From assembly GCA_003213555.1 (NCBI GenBank), contig QCMS01000001.1, positions 85,453 through 149,452 on the forward strand: 64,000 bases of DNA, written 5' to 3'. Below the pieces are notes generated by a model, which did no database searches, had not been told where the DNA came from, and worked only from the letters and a program-made list of their open reading frames with translations. This document shows positions 1 to 9,929 of this stretch, in pieces. Positions within the stretch are counted from its first letter, which is position 1; each line of letters opens with the position of its first letter. Position numbers and translations under genes: made by a program. This stretch comes from Pelagibacteraceae bacterium AG-422-I02. Its GTDB lineage: Bacteria; Pseudomonadota; Alphaproteobacteria; Pelagibacterales; Pelagibacteraceae.

Positions 1-1
1 T

Positions 2-217
2 CAACCTTCAGCAGGATTCCAAGGCCAAGCTACTGATATTCAAATTCATGCTAAAGAGATTCTTTCTTTAAAAGAAAGGCTAAACAAAATCTATTCAAAA
101 CATACTGGCAAGTCAGTTGATGAAATATCAGATGCTTTAGAGAGAGATAATTTTATGACAGCAGAGGAAGCAAAAAAATTTGGATTAATAGACTCTGTTG
201 TGGAGAAAAGAAAATAA
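2..217 (+). CDS. clpP: ATP-dependent Clp protease proteolytic subunit, C-terminal fragment (cut by window start)
   Basis: Frame 2 reads [38 protein letters not shown]...[12 protein letters not shown] then TAA at 215-217; typical ClpP C-terminus, directly upstream of clpX. Confidence 0.93.
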   Translation, partial: QPSAGFQGQATDIQIHAKEILSLKERLNKIYSKHTGKSVDEISDALERDNFMTAEEAKKFGLIDSVVEKRK

Positions 218-296
218 CACACAATATATAGCTTATTTTACAACTTCAACTTGCTATGCATTTCGTAGAGTTTTATATTAAGTTAATTGATTCGTT

Positions 297-1550
297 ATGT
301 CAGAAAAAAATAATAAAAATATTTTATATTGCTCCTTCTGCGGGAAAAGTCAACATGAGGTTCGTAAGCTTATAGCTGGCCCTACAGTATTTATCTGTGA
401 TGAGTGTGTTGAACTTTGTATGGATATTATTAAAGAAGAAAACAAAAGTTCTTTTGTAAAACATCAAGATGGAGTTCCTTCACCTAAAGAAATTTGCAAT
501 GTATTGGACGATTATGTTATTGGGCAAAAATTTGCAAAAGAAATTTTATCTGTCGCAGTTCATAATCATTATAAAAGATTAAATCACGATACAAAAAATA
601 ACAAAGATGTAGAATTATCTAAATCAAATATACTTTTAGTTGGTCCTACTGGTTGTGGAAAAACTTTACTAGCTCAAACTTTAGCAAGAATATTGGATGT
701 TCCTTTTACAATGGCAGATGCGACGACACTAACCGAAGCTGGATATGTCGGTGAGGATGTAGAAAATATAATTTTAAAATTATTGCAAGCAGCTGATTAC
801 AATGTAGAAAAAGCTCAAAGAGGAATAGTCTACATAGATGAAGTTGATAAAATAAGTAGAAAATCAGAAAACCCATCGATTACAAGAGATGTTTCTGGAG
901 AGGGAGTCCAACAAGCATTATTAAAAATTATGGAGGGAACAGTGGCAAGCGTTCCTCCTCAAGGTGGGAGAAAACACCCTCAGCAAGAATTTTTACAAGT
1001 CGATACAACTAATATTTTATTTATTTGTGGTGGTGCTTTTGCAGGTTTAGATAAATTAATTGATAGTAGAGGCAAAGGAAGTTCAATTGGTTTTGGTGCT
1101 AAAGTAAAAAATTATAAAGAACAACCATTATCAGAAATTATGAAAATGTTAGAACCAGAAGATTTGATAAAATATGGGTTGATACCGGAGTTTATAGGTA
1201 GGATGCCAATAATAGCAACATTAGATGATTTAGATGAAAAATCCCTTGTAAAGATTTTGAACGAACCGAAAAACTCTTTAATTAAACAGTACCAAAGATT
1301 ATTCGAATTCGAACAAGTTCAATTGGAGTTTAAAGATGAAGCAATCTTAGAAATTGCAAAAAAGGCTATTTTCAAAAAGACAGGTGCAAGAGGACTAAGA
1401 TCTATCCTTGAAAACATATTACTAAAAACAATGTTTGAGTTACCTGATATGGAGAATGTAATAAAAGTTACTGTTGATAAACCAGCAGTTAATGGCAAAT
1501 CTGATCCAATTATAACATACGGTAAAAAAACATCAACATCAGTTGCCTAA
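297..1550 (+). CDS. clpX: ATP-dependent Clp protease ATP-binding subunit ClpX
   Basis: N-terminal zinc-binding domain ([11 protein letters not shown]...CDECVELC), Walker A GPTGCGKT, Walker [10 protein letters not shown]. Confidence 0.98.
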   Translation: MSEKNNKNILYCSFCGKSQHEVRKLIAGPTVFICDECVELCMDIIKEENKSSFVKHQDGVPSPKEICNVLDDYVIGQKFAKEILSVAVHNHYKRLNHDTKNNKDVELSKSNILLVGPTGCGKTLLAQTLARILDVPFTMADATTLTEAGYVGEDVENIILKLLQAADYNVEKAQRGIVYIDEVDKISRKSENPSITRDVSGEGVQQALLKIMEGTVASVPPQGGRKHPQQEFLQVDTTNILFICGGAFAGLDKLIDSRGKGSSIGFGAKVKNYKEQPLSEIMKMLEPEDLIKYGLIPEFIGRMPIIATLDDLDEKSLVKILNEPKNSLIKQYQRLFEFEQVQLEFKDEAILEIAKKAIFKKTGARGLRSILENILLKTMFELPDMENVIKVTVDKPAVNGKSDPIITYGKKTSTSVA

Positions 1551-1564
1551 ATTAAATTTGTTCC

Positions 1565-1594
1565 TTGAAATTAGTATAATAATCGCCATATAAT
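1565..1594 (+). promoter_or_regulatory. candidate sigma70-type promoter of lon (TTGAAA-18 nt-TATAAT)
   Basis: TTGAAA 1565-1570, TATAAT 1589-1594; lon ATG at 1601. Confidence 0.4.
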
Positions 1595-1600
1595 TACTAA

Positions 1601-3985
1601 ATGAAAGCTTCATATTTAAAACCTCTATTACCTTTGAGAGACATTGTTATTTTTCCTACAATGGTGGTTCCCTTATTTGTGGGAAGAGAAAAGTCAATTA
1701 AAGCGCTCCAAGAAGCAATGAAAACAGATAAGTCGATAGTTCTTATCACTCAAAAAAATTCTGAAATAGACGATCCGGAGGGTAAAGATCTTTATCAATA
1801 CGGATGTATGAGTAAAGTTTTACAGCTTTTAAAACTACCTGACGGCACTGTAAAAGTTTTAGTTGAAGGGGAAAAAAGAGTAAAGGTGTTAAATCATAAT
1901 GAGAAAAATACGAGTTATTTAACTTGCGAAATAGAAATTGCTGAAGATGAAAATGTTTCAAAAGAACTTGAACCATTGGCATTAGGTTTAATAAAAAAAT
2001 TCGAAAGATTACAAGTGTTAAGTAAAAAAGACATTAACGATAGCTCAAATAATCTAAAAAATTTAAACGATCCTTCACAGATCTCAAATAATATCTCATC
2101 TAATCTTAATATTCAAATATTTGAAAAACAAGAATTACTTGAAATTTTAGATTTAAAGAAGAGACTAGAAAAGATACATCAATTAATTGAAAAAGAAACT
2201 AGTGTGCTATCCGTTGAAAAAAAGATTAGAGGTAGAGTTAAAAATCAAATGGAAAAAACACAACGTGAGTATTATTTAAACGAACAATTAAAAGCGATAC
2301 AAAAAGAACTGGGAGAAATTGACGAAGGTAAAGATGAACTTACTTCACTTTCTAAAGCTATAAATGAAGCAAAGATGCCTAAGTTAGCAAAAGAGAAGTG
2401 CATGTCTGAGTTAAAAAAACTTAAATCTATGAGCCCTATGTCAGCAGAGGCTACAGTTGTAAGAAATTACTTAGATTGGATGACAGAACTGCCTTGGTCA
2501 AATAAATCTAAAATCAATACTGATTTAAAAAATGCTCAAAAAATTCTTGACGAAGACCATTATGGATTAGAAAAAGTAAAAGAGAGAATTATAGAATTCT
2601 TAGCTGTTCAAAAAAGAATTCAAAAAATGAAAGGGCCAATTTTATGCTTAGTTGGGCCACCAGGTGTAGGCAAAACATCACTTGGTAAATCAATTGCTAA
2701 AGCTACAAATAGAAAATTTATAAGAATTTCATTGGGAGGTATCAGAGATGAAGCTGAAATAAGAGGACATAGAAGAACCTATATAGGATCACTACCAGGA
2801 AAAATTATACAAATGATGAAAAAAGCTGGAACAAAGAATCCACTTTTTTTATTAGATGAAATAGATAAGGTTGGAAACGATTATAGAGGTGATCCATCAT
2901 CAGCTTTATTAGAGGCCTTAGATCCAGAGCAAAACAAAGAATTTAATGACCATTATCTTGAGGTTGATTACGATCTATCTGATGTAATGTTTGTAACTAC
3001 TGCTAACACTCTTAACATTCTTCCTCCTTTATTAGATAGAATGGAAGTAATTAGATTATCAGGTTACACCGAAGATGAAAAAGTAAATATTTCTCAAAAA
3101 TACTTAATACCAAACCAAAGTAAATACAATGGTCTTAAAAAAGATGAATGGACTATTGATGAGGATATTAATAGAAAAATTATCAGAAATTATACGAGAG
3201 AGTCTGGCGTAAGAAATCTAGAAAGAGAAATTTCAAAAATAGCCAGAAAATTAGTAAAAAAAATAGATAACAATGAAAATGTAAATAATCCTATTAATAA
3301 AAAAGATTTAAAAGATTTGTTAGGTGTTGAAAAATTTAATTACGGAGAAATAGAAGAGGAGAATAGAGTGGGAGTGGTCACTGGTTTAGCATGGACTGAA
3401 GTTGGTGGAGAAATTTTAAAGATAGAGTCTGCTGTAATGCCAGGAAAGGGTAAAATGCAAATAACTGGAAAACTTGGAGACGTTATGCAAGAGTCAATTA
3501 AAGCAGCGAAATCTTACATAAGATCAAAAAGTTTAGATTACGGAATTATTCCTCCTATTTTCGATAAAAAAGATTTTCATATACACGTTCCTGAAGGAGC
3601 AACGCCAAAAGATGGTCCATCTGCAGGAATAGGAATGGTTACATCAATCATATCCTCTATAACTGAAATCCCAGTTAATAAAGACGTAGCAATGACAGGA
3701 GAGATCACACTTAGAGGATTAGTTCTTCCTATTGGAGGACTAAAAGAAAAATTACTAGCAGCACATAGAGCCGGTATTAAAAAAGTTTTAATTCCTGTGG
3801 AAAATAAGAAAGATTTGGTAGAAGTTCCTAAAACTGTGTTGGATTCAGTTGAAATAATTCCAGTGAAAAATGTTGATGAAGTCTTGAAAGTAGCTTTAAC
3901 AAAACCACTTAAGAGAGTCGAGTGGGTTGAAGTTGATCAATTATCTAAAAAAGAAAAGTTGAAAAAAGAATTAAGTACTCATTAA
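1601..3985 (+). CDS. lon: ATP-dependent protease Lon
   Basis: LON N-domain ([23 protein letters not shown]), Walker A GPPGVGKT, catalytic region [11 protein letters not shown]. Confidence 0.98.
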   Translation: MKASYLKPLLPLRDIVIFPTMVVPLFVGREKSIKALQEAMKTDKSIVLITQKNSEIDDPEGKDLYQYGCMSKVLQLLKLPDGTVKVLVEGEKRVKVLNHNEKNTSYLTCEIEIAEDENVSKELEPLALGLIKKFERLQVLSKKDINDSSNNLKNLNDPSQISNNISSNLNIQIFEKQELLEILDLKKRLEKIHQLIEKETSVLSVEKKIRGRVKNQMEKTQREYYLNEQLKAIQKELGEIDEGKDELTSLSKAINEAKMPKLAKEKCMSELKKLKSMSPMSAEATVVRNYLDWMTELPWSNKSKINTDLKNAQKILDEDHYGLEKVKERIIEFLAVQKRIQKMKGPILCLVGPPGVGKTSLGKSIAKATNRKFIRISLGGIRDEAEIRGHRRTYIGSLPGKIIQMMKKAGTKNPLFLLDEIDKVGNDYRGDPSSALLEALDPEQNKEFNDHYLEVDYDLSDVMFVTTANTLNILPPLLDRMEVIRLSGYTEDEKVNISQKYLIPNQSKYNGLKKDEWTIDEDINRKIIRNYTRESGVRNLEREISKIARKLVKKIDNNENVNNPINKKDLKDLLGVEKFNYGEIEEENRVGVVTGLAWTEVGGEILKIESAVMPGKGKMQITGKLGDVMQESIKAAKSYIRSKSLDYGIIPPIFDKKDFHIHVPEGATPKDGPSAGIGMVTSIISSITEIPVNKDVAMTGEITLRGLVLPIGGLKEKLLAAHRAGIKKVLIPVENKKDLVEVPKTVLDSVEIIPVKNVDEVLKVALTKPLKRVEWVEVDQLSKKEKLKKELSTH

Positions 3986-3991
3986 TAAAAT

Positions 3992-4882
3992 TTAATCTAA
4001 CCAATCAGAATACTTATTTAAATTTTCTTTTATATATTCTGGCAGATATTTAATCTCAAAATTTTTTAAAATAGATTTTCCTGACCATTTATATCCTCTT
4101 TGGTCAATATTGTGATCATACATAACTCTTTTTTCATCAATTAATTTTTTTAAATCTTCAATATTTAATCCACTTTCCTCGTATTCATAGTGATGAGCAA
4201 AGTTAAGTAGTTTTTTTTCAAGTTCCTCTGCTGTTCTCAAACAAGTAAAGTGCCAGCCCCCATTTTTCACAAAATATAAATTTGAATACTTTAATTTTGA
4301 AAACAATACATCAATTCTCCATTTAGAATATTTTTTACCTTTTATATTTCTAAGCCATTGTGGGGAAATAAAGTTTTTCTTTTTTACAGCTTTGGTTCCT
4401 AACCAAGTATAATCCTCATAAAAAAGATTTAGTTTATAATAAAACATTTTTTGTTCAAAAATAACTATATTATCTCTAACTTTTGATTGATCTATTTCAC
4501 TTAAGTTAGGAATTTCATCTAAATCGCTAATTAAAATTAAATCATTATCGTCAGACTCTTTGATGCCTCTCGAGAGATTTTCTCTTTGAAAATAATCTCT
4601 TGCCATTCCATTAAGAATTAGTTTTTCTCCTCTTTGAGCTTTAGTATCATTTTCTGATAAATTAATAATATTTTTAGGATGTTCATCTACAATAAGATAT
4701 ATTATTTTATCCTTAAATTTTTTAAACTTATTTATATCAAAATTAAGTTTTTTTTTATTACCATTATGGGTGTAAGTAGCTTCCGTAATAACAAACTTTT
4801 TCACGAACTTATCTAGTGAATTTAATCTTAAATCTAGAAGCAAATCTTCATCAAAATACATGAAGCAATCATATATATTCAT
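3992..4882 (-). CDS. glycosyltransferase family 17-like protein
   Basis: IYDCFMYFDEDLLLDLRLNSLDKFVKKFVITEATYTHNG and ILISDLDEIPN are characteristic of GT17 (beta-1,4-N-acetylglucosaminyltransferase-like) proteins. Confidence 0.8.
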   Translation of the reverse strand: MNIYDCFMYFDEDLLLDLRLNSLDKFVKKFVITEATYTHNGNKKKLNFDINKFKKFKDKIIYLIVDEHPKNIINLSENDTKAQRGEKLILNGMARDYFQRENLSRGIKESDDNDLILISDLDEIPNLSEIDQSKVRDNIVIFEQKMFYYKLNLFYEDYTWLGTKAVKKKNFISPQWLRNIKGKKYSKWRIDVLFSKLKYSNLYFVKNGGWHFTCLRTAEELEKKLLNFAHHYEYEESGLNIEDLKKLIDEKRVMYDHNIDQRGYKWSGKSILKNFEIKYLPEYIKENLNKYSDWLD

Positions 4883-4934
4883 GTTAATTGAGTTATAATA
4901 AAAAATAATATAAGTAAATATTAATAAAATCTCT

Positions 4935-7487
4935 ATGAAAAAAAATATTATTATAACCGGTGGCTTAGGCTATATAGGTACTGAGCTGTGTAAATTGTAC
5001 TCTGGAGTGAGTTGGCATCATAAAATTACTGTCATAGATAATAGATTTATATCAGAAAGAGTTAATCAAATTCGTAATTGGAATATGGAGTTCATCCAAG
5101 GAGATATTTTAGATAAAGATTTAGTCAAAAAATATTGCAAGGATGCAGATGTAATTCATCATCTCGCTGGAATAACTAAAGTACCAAGAACCAAAAGTGA
5201 GGCCTCGTTGTCTCATGATGAGAAGATAAAAGAGGTTGGAGAAAAAGGAACTCAGAATATTTTAGACGTTATTAATGATAAATGTAAAATTATATTTCCT
5301 TCTACTCATGTTGTATACGAGGGAATTGATGAAGTTAAAACCGATATAAAAGAAGATGAAGCAACTAAACCTGTATTATCTTATTCTTCCTCAAAAGCTA
5401 TTAATGAAAGCCAATTAAAAAAATCAGGAAAAAATTATATTATTTTAAGGCTTGGTTCTGTTTATGGTTATTCAACTGACTCAATGAGAATTGATATAAT
5501 GCCAAATTTATTTTCAAAAATTGCATCTCAAAACGGAACTCTTAAACTTTTTGCTGGAGGAAGACAGATTAAAAGTCTCGTCCCGTTAATAGACGTGGCT
5601 AGATGCTTTAAATTCATGGAAGAAAAAAATGATATCAGTTCTGAAACATTTAACTTAACTAAAGATACTTTAACTGTAAAAAAAGTTGCAGAAATTTGTA
5701 AACAATACAATCCTAAAATAACATTAAAAGAAACTAATGACGAAGTTCCTAACTTGGGATTTTCACTATCAAATAAAAAACTTTTAAATACAGGTTTTGA
5801 ATTTCTTTATAATTTAGATCAAAATATTAAAGAAATGATACAAAAATGGTCTAAGCAGGATCTAACAAAAGATTTAGAACATGTTGTTGATGGAAAAAAT
5901 TTATTTACTGATAAAAGGGGAGTTATTAGCAATCACGAGCTAACAGAACCAATTAATCTAATAGGATTAATTGAGTCAAAAAAAGGCACAATTAGAGCTA
6001 ATCATTATCATCCACAACAAGAACAAAAATGTTTATTCACCAAAGGGCAGATAATAGAAATATTTCAAGACATCATTAATCCAAACGCTCCTAAAATTAC
6101 ACAAGTTGTTAACGAGGGCCAGCTTTCAATCATTAAACCCAATGTTGCTCACACTATGGTTTTTACAAAAGATACTACATTTTTAAATCTTGTTAGAGGC
6201 GAAAGAGATCATGATAATTATGGGATTACACATACAATAAAACATGTTTTTGTTGATGAAAAAGAAAAAAATTTATTATTAGAATGTTATAAATTTAACT
6301 GTAGATCATGTGGAAATTCAAATCTTAAAAGAGTAGTTTCGCTAGGCTATCAACCTCTTGCAAATAATTTAACTAATAAAAAGGAGGAAAAATGTGAATT
6401 GTACCCATTAGAAGTAAATTATTGTGAAAAATGTCATAACTGCCAACTTTCTGTATCAGTAGATCCAAAAAAAATGTTTTCAAACTACCTTTATACTTCA
6501 TCAACTTCAAAAGTTTTTAGAAATCATTTTGTACAAGCTGCAAAAAAATATTCTAAAGATTTAAAACTTAACAAAAAAAAATCTTACATAATAGATATTG
6601 GTAGTAACGACGGCGTTGCGTTAAAACCTTTTTTAGATTTAGGTTATAAAAAAGTGCTTGGAATTGAACCAGCTAAAAATCTAGCAAAACTTGCAAATAA
6701 AAATAAAATAAAAACTTTTAACGGATTTTTAGAAAAAAAAAATATCAAGAAAATTAAAAAAAACGCAGACTTAATTTTAGCTTCGAATGTTTTTGCACAC
6801 TCAGACAAACTCAAAGAAATGGCTGAATGCATGTTTAGTTTATTGAGAAAGACAGGAACTTTAATCATAGAAGTTCAATACTTGATGAATACGCTTAAAG
6901 ATTTAACATTTGATAATATATATCATGAACATTATAACTACTGGTCATTAACATCTTTAGTTTATTTTTTTAATCAATTTAATGCTAAGATTTTTAGATC
7001 TGAAAAAATTGATACTCATGGAGGTTCAATTAGAATTTATATTACTAAGGGTCAAAAAGTAAAAATCGAAAAAAGTGTTAAGACAATGCTTAAAGAGGAA
7101 GAAATATTTGGAATAAAAGATTTTAAAACTTATCAAAATTTTGGAAAAAAAGTTTATGAGATCAGAGCAAATGTACAGAAAAATATAAAAAAATTAAAAG
7201 ATAAAAATAAAAAAATTATAGGCTATGGAGCACCAGCTAAAGCAACTACGGCTTTAAACTTCTTTGGGATTTCAAAAGAAATAGATTTTATTGTAGAAGA
7301 TAATAAACTTAAACATAATAAATTTATTCCTGGAGTAAAAATACCTATAAAGAGCAAATCAAATATTAAAGATAAAAAAAATACACTTTTAGTTTTAGCT
7401 TGGAATTTCTATGATGAGATAAAAAAAAATAATTTGAATTTAACTGATAGCTTCATCAATATTAAAGACTTAGAGTCTAGTAGCTAG
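4935..7487 (+). CDS. three-domain fusion: NAD-dependent sugar epimerase/dehydratase + cupin (CapF-C/WxcM-like) + zinc-containing SAM-dependent C-methyltransferase
   Basis: Rossmann GGLGYIGTEL with YSSSK motif; cupin-like RANHYHPQQEQKCLFTKG...PNVAHTM; CRSCGN...CEKCHNCQL zinc motif, IDIGSNDG SAM motif, GYGAPAKATT C-terminal domain. Confidence 0.85.
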   Translation: MKKNIIITGGLGYIGTELCKLYSGVSWHHKITVIDNRFISERVNQIRNWNMEFIQGDILDKDLVKKYCKDADVIHHLAGITKVPRTKSEASLSHDEKIKEVGEKGTQNILDVINDKCKIIFPSTHVVYEGIDEVKTDIKEDEATKPVLSYSSSKAINESQLKKSGKNYIILRLGSVYGYSTDSMRIDIMPNLFSKIASQNGTLKLFAGGRQIKSLVPLIDVARCFKFMEEKNDISSETFNLTKDTLTVKKVAEICKQYNPKITLKETNDEVPNLGFSLSNKKLLNTGFEFLYNLDQNIKEMIQKWSKQDLTKDLEHVVDGKNLFTDKRGVISNHELTEPINLIGLIESKKGTIRANHYHPQQEQKCLFTKGQIIEIFQDIINPNAPKITQVVNEGQLSIIKPNVAHTMVFTKDTTFLNLVRGERDHDNYGITHTIKHVFVDEKEKNLLLECYKFNCRSCGNSNLKRVVSLGYQPLANNLTNKKEEKCELYPLEVNYCEKCHNCQLSVSVDPKKMFSNYLYTSSTSKVFRNHFVQAAKKYSKDLKLNKKKSYIIDIGSNDGVALKPFLDLGYKKVLGIEPAKNLAKLANKNKIKTFNGFLEKKNIKKIKKNADLILASNVFAHSDKLKEMAECMFSLLRKTGTLIIEVQYLMNTLKDLTFDNIYHEHYNYWSLTSLVYFFNQFNAKIFRSEKIDTHGGSIRIYITKGQKVKIEKSVKTMLKEEEIFGIKDFKTYQNFGKKVYEIRANVQKNIKKLKDKNKKIIGYGAPAKATTALNFFGISKEIDFIVEDNKLKHNKFIPGVKIPIKSKSNIKDKKNTLLVLAWNFYDEIKKNNLNLTDSFINIKDLESSS

Positions 7488-7983
7488 AAATAAGGTCTTT
7501 CCATATCTCAAATAAATTTCTTATACTTTCAAAAAAATAATTAATATAAAATTCAGTAAATGGTAATTTTTGTATTATGAATTCTTGAAAGAAGTATAGC
7601 CCTCTTGAAAAGACAACAATTATAATCAAAAATAATAGTAATGAGCTATAAAAACCGAATGACACTTTTTCAGTTGCTGTATTATTTTTTACATCTTCAT
7701 TTAGCGTAATACCATGTTTCTTTGCTAAGTACTCCGGTGAATATAAATTTATCTCTCTAGGTTTTCTTGACTTTTTTATTTTTCCTACTTTTCTCTGAAT
7801 TTGATTTTGTTTTACAATTTTTTTTTGTACTTTAGTAAATGACTGAGTTTCTTTAATTTGATCTAAAGGATATTGTTTCCATTTATTTCCACATGAGCCA
7901 CATTGTACTGTTCTCCCTGAGGCTGTAATAGCGCTATCAGGTACAACAAATTTTTTTTCACAAGAATTACATATTAAAATCAT
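7477..7983 (-). CDS. MJ0042-type zinc-ribbon protein with one transmembrane segment
   Basis: N-terminal CNSCEKKF...VQCGSCGNKW zinc ribbon, central TM SSLLLFLIIIVVFSRGLYFF. Confidence 0.8.
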   Translation of the reverse strand: MILICNSCEKKFVVPDSAITASGRTVQCGSCGNKWKQYPLDQIKETQSFTKVQKKIVKQNQIQRKVGKIKKSRKPREINLYSPEYLAKKHGITLNEDVKNNTATEKVSFGFYSSLLLFLIIIVVFSRGLYFFQEFIIQKLPFTEFYINYFFESIRNLFEIWKDLISSY

Positions 7984-8083
7984 AAATTATCAATAATACT
8001 GCTATTTATATAAATTACACTACAATTTAAATACTTTTTTACTTTATAAAATTTTTATTGTATATCTCGATTTTGTTTTAATA

Positions 8084-8159
8084 GGGCGGTTAGCTCAGTT
8101 GGTAGAGCATCTCGTTTACACCGAGAGGGTCATAGGTTCGAGTCCTTTACCGCCCACCA
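8084..8159 (+). tRNA. tRNA-Val (anticodon TAC)
   Basis: Cloverleaf by eye: acceptor GGGCGGT/ACCGCCC, anticodon arm TCTCG-TTTACAC-CGAGA, TTCGAGT T loop, encoded CCA. Confidence 0.96.
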
Positions 8160-8176
8160 TTAAATTCAAAAACTGT

Positions 8177-8253
8177 GGGGGTGTAGCTCAGTTGGTTAGA
8201 GCGCCTGCCTGTCACGCAGGAGGTCGCGGGTTCGAGTCCCGTCACTCCCGCCA
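8177..8253 (+). tRNA. tRNA-Asp (anticodon GTC)
   Basis: Cloverleaf by eye: acceptor GGGGGTG/CACTCCC, anticodon arm CCTGC-CTGTCAC-GCAGG, GCGGG-TTCGAGT-CCCGT, encoded CCA. Confidence 0.96.
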
Positions 8254-8349
8254 CTAGTTGATAACGGTTTTCATCTAGAAAGTTGTAAATCATCATTTTT
8301 TCATCAACTTAATGCTTCCTTCTGTCCTGTACTCTTTAGAGATAAATGC

Positions 8350-8398
8350 TATAAATAAACAATATTAATATAAGAATCCTCAAACTACGGTATTGAGG
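8350..8398 (+). promoter_or_regulatory. candidate nuo operon promoter/leader: extended -10 (TGcTATAAA) followed by 6-bp hairpin CCTCAA-N9-TTGAGG
   Basis: TATAAA at 8350-8355 preceded by TG at 8347-8348; inverted repeat 8378-8383/8393-8398; nuoA ATG at 8418. Confidence 0.3.
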
Positions 8399-8417
8399 TA
8401 GGTATTAGTAACAAAAC

Positions 8418-8786
8418 ATGATTTATAATTTTTTATCTGAATATTTATCAATAATAATATTTTTATTTATTGCTTTATTCCTAAGTGTTGGGTTTATTAT
8501 TGCTAATTATTTAGCCTCTCCATCTAACCCAGATCCAGAAAAATTATCTGCTTATGAATGCGGGTTTGAAGCTTTTGACGACTCTAGGATGGAATTTGAT
8601 GTCAGGTTTTATTTAGTTGCAATACTTTTTATTATTTTCGATTTAGAAATAGCATTCCTTTTTCCTTGGGCTATTTCCTTAGGAGGAATAGGCCCTACAG
8701 GTTTTTGGTCAATGATGTTTTTTTTAGGAGTTTTGACTATCGGATTTATTTATGAGTGGAAAAAGGGAGCTTTAGAATGGGAATAA
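8418..8786 (+). CDS. nuoA: NADH-quinone oxidoreductase subunit A
   Basis: [41 protein letters not shown]. Confidence 0.97.
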   Translation: MIYNFLSEYLSIIIFLFIALFLSVGFIIANYLASPSNPDPEKLSAYECGFEAFDDSRMEFDVRFYLVAILFIIFDLEIAFLFPWAISLGGIGPTGFWSMMFFLGVLTIGFIYEWKKGALEWE

Positions 8787-9313
8787 AAATGAATTTGAAT
8801 TCCGACAAACAAAATCAAATACCAGATGAATTCAAAGATTTAGCAAAAGATTTTGCAGAAAAAGGATTTATAACTACTTCGAGTGATAATTTAATTAATT
8901 GGGCTAGGACAGGCTCTTTACACTGGATGACATTTGGACTTGCCTGTTGCGCTGTAGAAATGATGCAAACATCGATGCCAAGATATGACCTTGAAAGATT
9001 TGGTGCTGCACCAAGAGCTTCACCAAGACAATCAGATGTGATGATTGTAGCAGGAACTTTAACAAATAAAATGGCTCCGGCTCTTAGAAAAGTTTACGAT
9101 CAAATGCCAGAACCTAGATACGTAGTATCAATGGGAAGTTGTGCCAATGGAGGAGGTTATTATCATTACTCTTATTCAGTTGTAAGAGGCTGCGATAAAA
9201 TTGTACCAGTAGATATTTATATTCCAGGCTGCCCACCATCAGCAGAAGCTTTGTTATATGGAATCTTACAACTTCAAAAAAAAATAAGAAGAGAGGGGTC
9301 TTTGAAAAGATAA
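8777..9313 (+). CDS. nuoB: NADH-quinone oxidoreductase subunit B (likely start at MGIKMN; ORF track begins at 8756)
   Basis: [50 protein letters not shown]. Confidence 0.97.
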   Translation: MGIKMNLNSDKQNQIPDEFKDLAKDFAEKGFITTSSDNLINWARTGSLHWMTFGLACCAVEMMQTSMPRYDLERFGAAPRASPRQSDVMIVAGTLTNKMAPALRKVYDQMPEPRYVVSMGSCANGGGYYHYSYSVVRGCDKIVPVDIYIPGCPPSAEALLYGILQLQKKIRREGSLKR

Positions 9314-9314
9314 A

Positions 9315-9929
9315 ATGATTTTACAACTACAAAAAATTGAAAAATTAATTAATTCAGAACTTTCAAGTAAAATTAAAAATTCATCTATTAAAAACAATGA
9401 ATTAATCATTGAAATAGCCGAAAGCGATTTAGTTGATACAGTTCAATTTTTAAAATCAAATGAAAGCTGCAAGTTTAAACAACTTATTGATATTGCTGGA
9501 GTAGATTACCCAGAAAATGAAAAAAGATTTGAATTAGTTTATCTCTTTTTATCCCATGAGCACAATTTAAGAATTAAAGTTTTAATCAAATTTGAAATTA
9601 ATCAACAAATAAATTCTTTAACTAAAATTTTTCCATCAGCTAATTGGATGGAAAGAGAAGTTTTTGATATGTACGGTATCAAATTTAAAAACCATCCTGA
9701 TCTAAGAAGAATTTTGACTGATTATGGATTTAAAGGACATCCTCTAAGAAAAGATTTTCCTTTAACCGGCTTTAATGAAGTTAGATATAGCGAGAAAGAA
9801 AAAAAAGTTATTTACGAGCCAGTAAAGCTTGAGCAAAATTATAGAAATTTCGATTTTGAAAGTCCTTGGGAGGGTACAAATTATATTAAAGAAATAAAAA
9901 ACTTGGAAAAAGATGGTAAAAAAAACTAA
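9315..9929 (+). CDS. nuoC: NADH-quinone oxidoreductase subunit C
   Basis: [48 protein letters not shown]. Confidence 0.97.
   Translation: MILQLQKIEKLINSELSSKIKNSSIKNNELIIEIAESDLVDTVQFLKSNESCKFKQLIDIAGVDYPENEKRFELVYLFLSHEHNLRIKVLIKFEINQQINSLTKIFPSANWMEREVFDMYGIKFKNHPDLRRILTDYGFKGHPLRKDFPLTGFNEVRYSEKEKKVIYEPVKLEQNYRNFDFESPWEGTNYIKEIKNLEKDGKKN

Noticed and set aside
253-267. Small hairpin CTATG-CATTT-CGTAG between clpP and clpX
   Set aside because: Five-base stem including a G-T pair; expected by chance and not followed by a T-run terminator.
1746-1982. Antisense ORFs of 60-107 aa scattered across the track (e.g. 1746-1982, 22928-23251, 27123-27410, 57591-57908)
   Set aside because: Each lies inside a confidently identified gene on the opposite strand, and the sequences are Phe/Leu/Ile/Ser-rich noise expected from AT-rich complement.
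8084-8253. tRNA-Val/tRNA-Asp pair as an integrative-element attachment site
   Set aside because: No integrase, no duplicated tRNA 3' end and no phage-like genes nearby in the window.
8311-8367. 18-aa ORF (MLPSVLYSLEINAINKQY) upstream of nuoA as a leader peptide
   Set aside because: Too short, no ribosome-binding context or attenuation-like structure that can be supported from a single sequence.
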